DNA of 64,000 nucleotides from Streptomyces fumanus. Its GTDB lineage: Bacteria > Actinomycetota > Actinomycetes > Streptomycetales > Streptomycetaceae. Positions 63,683 to 64,000 of the stretch are shown in pieces; position 1 is the stretch's first letter; each line of letters begins with the position of its first letter. The notes under the pieces are model-generated. The model saw only the letters and a list, made by a program, of their open reading frames with translations. It ran no database searches and was not told the DNA's origin. Both the position numbers and the translations under genes were made by a program. The DNA lies in contig NZ_BNBI01000001.1 of NCBI RefSeq assembly GCF_014655295.1, forward strand, positions 806,001 through 870,000, read 5' to 3'.

Positions 63683-64000
63683 GTCAGCGCCCTCCCCAGT
63701 GCTCGTCGGGCCAGCGCGGCGACGGTGCGCCGCAGGTGCAGTACGGCGGGCGGGAGCTGCGGTACGGACCCGTCCTCGGCGGGGGCGGGGTCCGGGATGC
63801 AGGCGGCGGCGACGTACTCGCCGAAGGCGGTGAGCGCCTCGGGGACGATCGCGCGGTTGTTGTCCCAGTCGATGAGCTGGGCGACCCAGTGCTCGGCCTC
63901 CAGGGGACGCAGCGGCATGGGCGCTATGGCGCCGACCGCGCACCGCACCCCGCGCCGGGCCGGGTCGAGGACCAGGGCGACGGAGGCGACCGCGCGGCCG
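63679..64000 (-). CDS. FAD-binding subunit of the molybdenum hydroxylase, 3' fragment
   Basis: The frame is open to the right edge, so the gene begins outside the window. The visible 106 residues include VALVLDPARRGVRCAVGAIA and PMPLRPLEAEHWVAQLIDWD, a CO_deh_flav_C-like C-terminal domain of CoxM/XdhB-type flavoproteins. The stop overlaps the GTG of the 2Fe-2S gene (GTGA). It would accept electrons from the 2Fe-2S subunit and pass them to NAD+ or another acceptor. The FAD-binding part is off the edge. Confidence 0.7.
   Translation of the reverse strand, partial: GRAVASVALVLDPARRGVRCAVGAIAPMPLRPLEAEHWVAQLIDWDNNRAIVPEALTAFGEYVAAACIPDPAPAEDGSVPQLPPAVLHLRRTVAALARRALGRALT

Overview
This 64-kb window is a stretch of Streptomyces chromosome. 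Signs of this are the very high GC content with strong third-position bias, an SsgA-like sporulation protein (ssgG), a WhiJ-type XRE/DUF397 module, DUF3618, DUF2017, DUF2267 and DUF397 proteins, a DasR-type GlcNAc phosphotransferase locus, and many GTG starts and ATGA/GTGA overlaps. From memory, gene order from about 17 kb to 48 kb resembles the S. coelicolor core chromosome around nagF-nagE1-nagE2 and ssgG; this was not checked against a database. No prophage, insertion sequence, CRISPR array or replication origin was seen.

Left edge (1-5 kb) looks accessory. It holds the 3' end of a DrmA-type helicase gene and a complete DrmB (DUF1998) gene, so a DISARM-like defence locus extends off the left edge. 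Next come a HATPase protein, an XRE-DUF5753 regulator with a DUF397 partner, and two overlapping small genes that look like a toxin-antitoxin pair.

5-23 kb: stress and envelope genes (AhpD-like protein, alpha/beta hydrolase, GT2 glycosyltransferase, secreted I36 inhibitor, DUF2267, Hsp20 with a HAIR-like element on its promoter), an MFS transporter preceded by an 11-bp tandem repeat, DUF445, an SGNH esterase, a LiaF-like protein, a three-gene ABC exporter, a class A penicillin-binding protein, and an SMR guanidinium exporter under a guanidine-III riboswitch.

23-30 kb: small chaperonin, DUF3618, Bcp peroxiredoxin, tRNA-Leu, rdgB, a lipoprotein, rph, then the GlcNAc PTS genes nagF, nagE1 and nagE2 with three DasR (dre) sites.

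30-38 kb: a PemK/MazF-like gene, the thiocarboxylate cysteine pathway (mec, a Cys-ending leader peptide, cysO, cysM), an amino-acid permease, DUF2017 (AosR), clpS, pncB and pncA. Several of these appear to be transcribed as leaderless mRNAs. As I recall, the order matches the mycobacterial pncB1-clpS-aosR-mec-cysO-cysM neighbourhood.

38-54 kb: a secreted M6 protease, two RDD membrane proteins, ssgG, a GlcD-like flavin oxidase, a TPR protein, hpd divergent from an Lrp regulator, a complete OpuC-type glycine betaine/choline ABC operon, a Lon-like protease and an IclR regulator.

54-64 kb: a DEAD/DEAH helicase, an MFS exporter, tRNA-Cys, a SUKH-like protein, and a molybdenum hydroxylase operon. 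In that operon the Mo subunit appears to lack the catalytic glutamate, and the 2Fe-2S subunit carries a roughly 470-residue low-complexity N-terminal extension.
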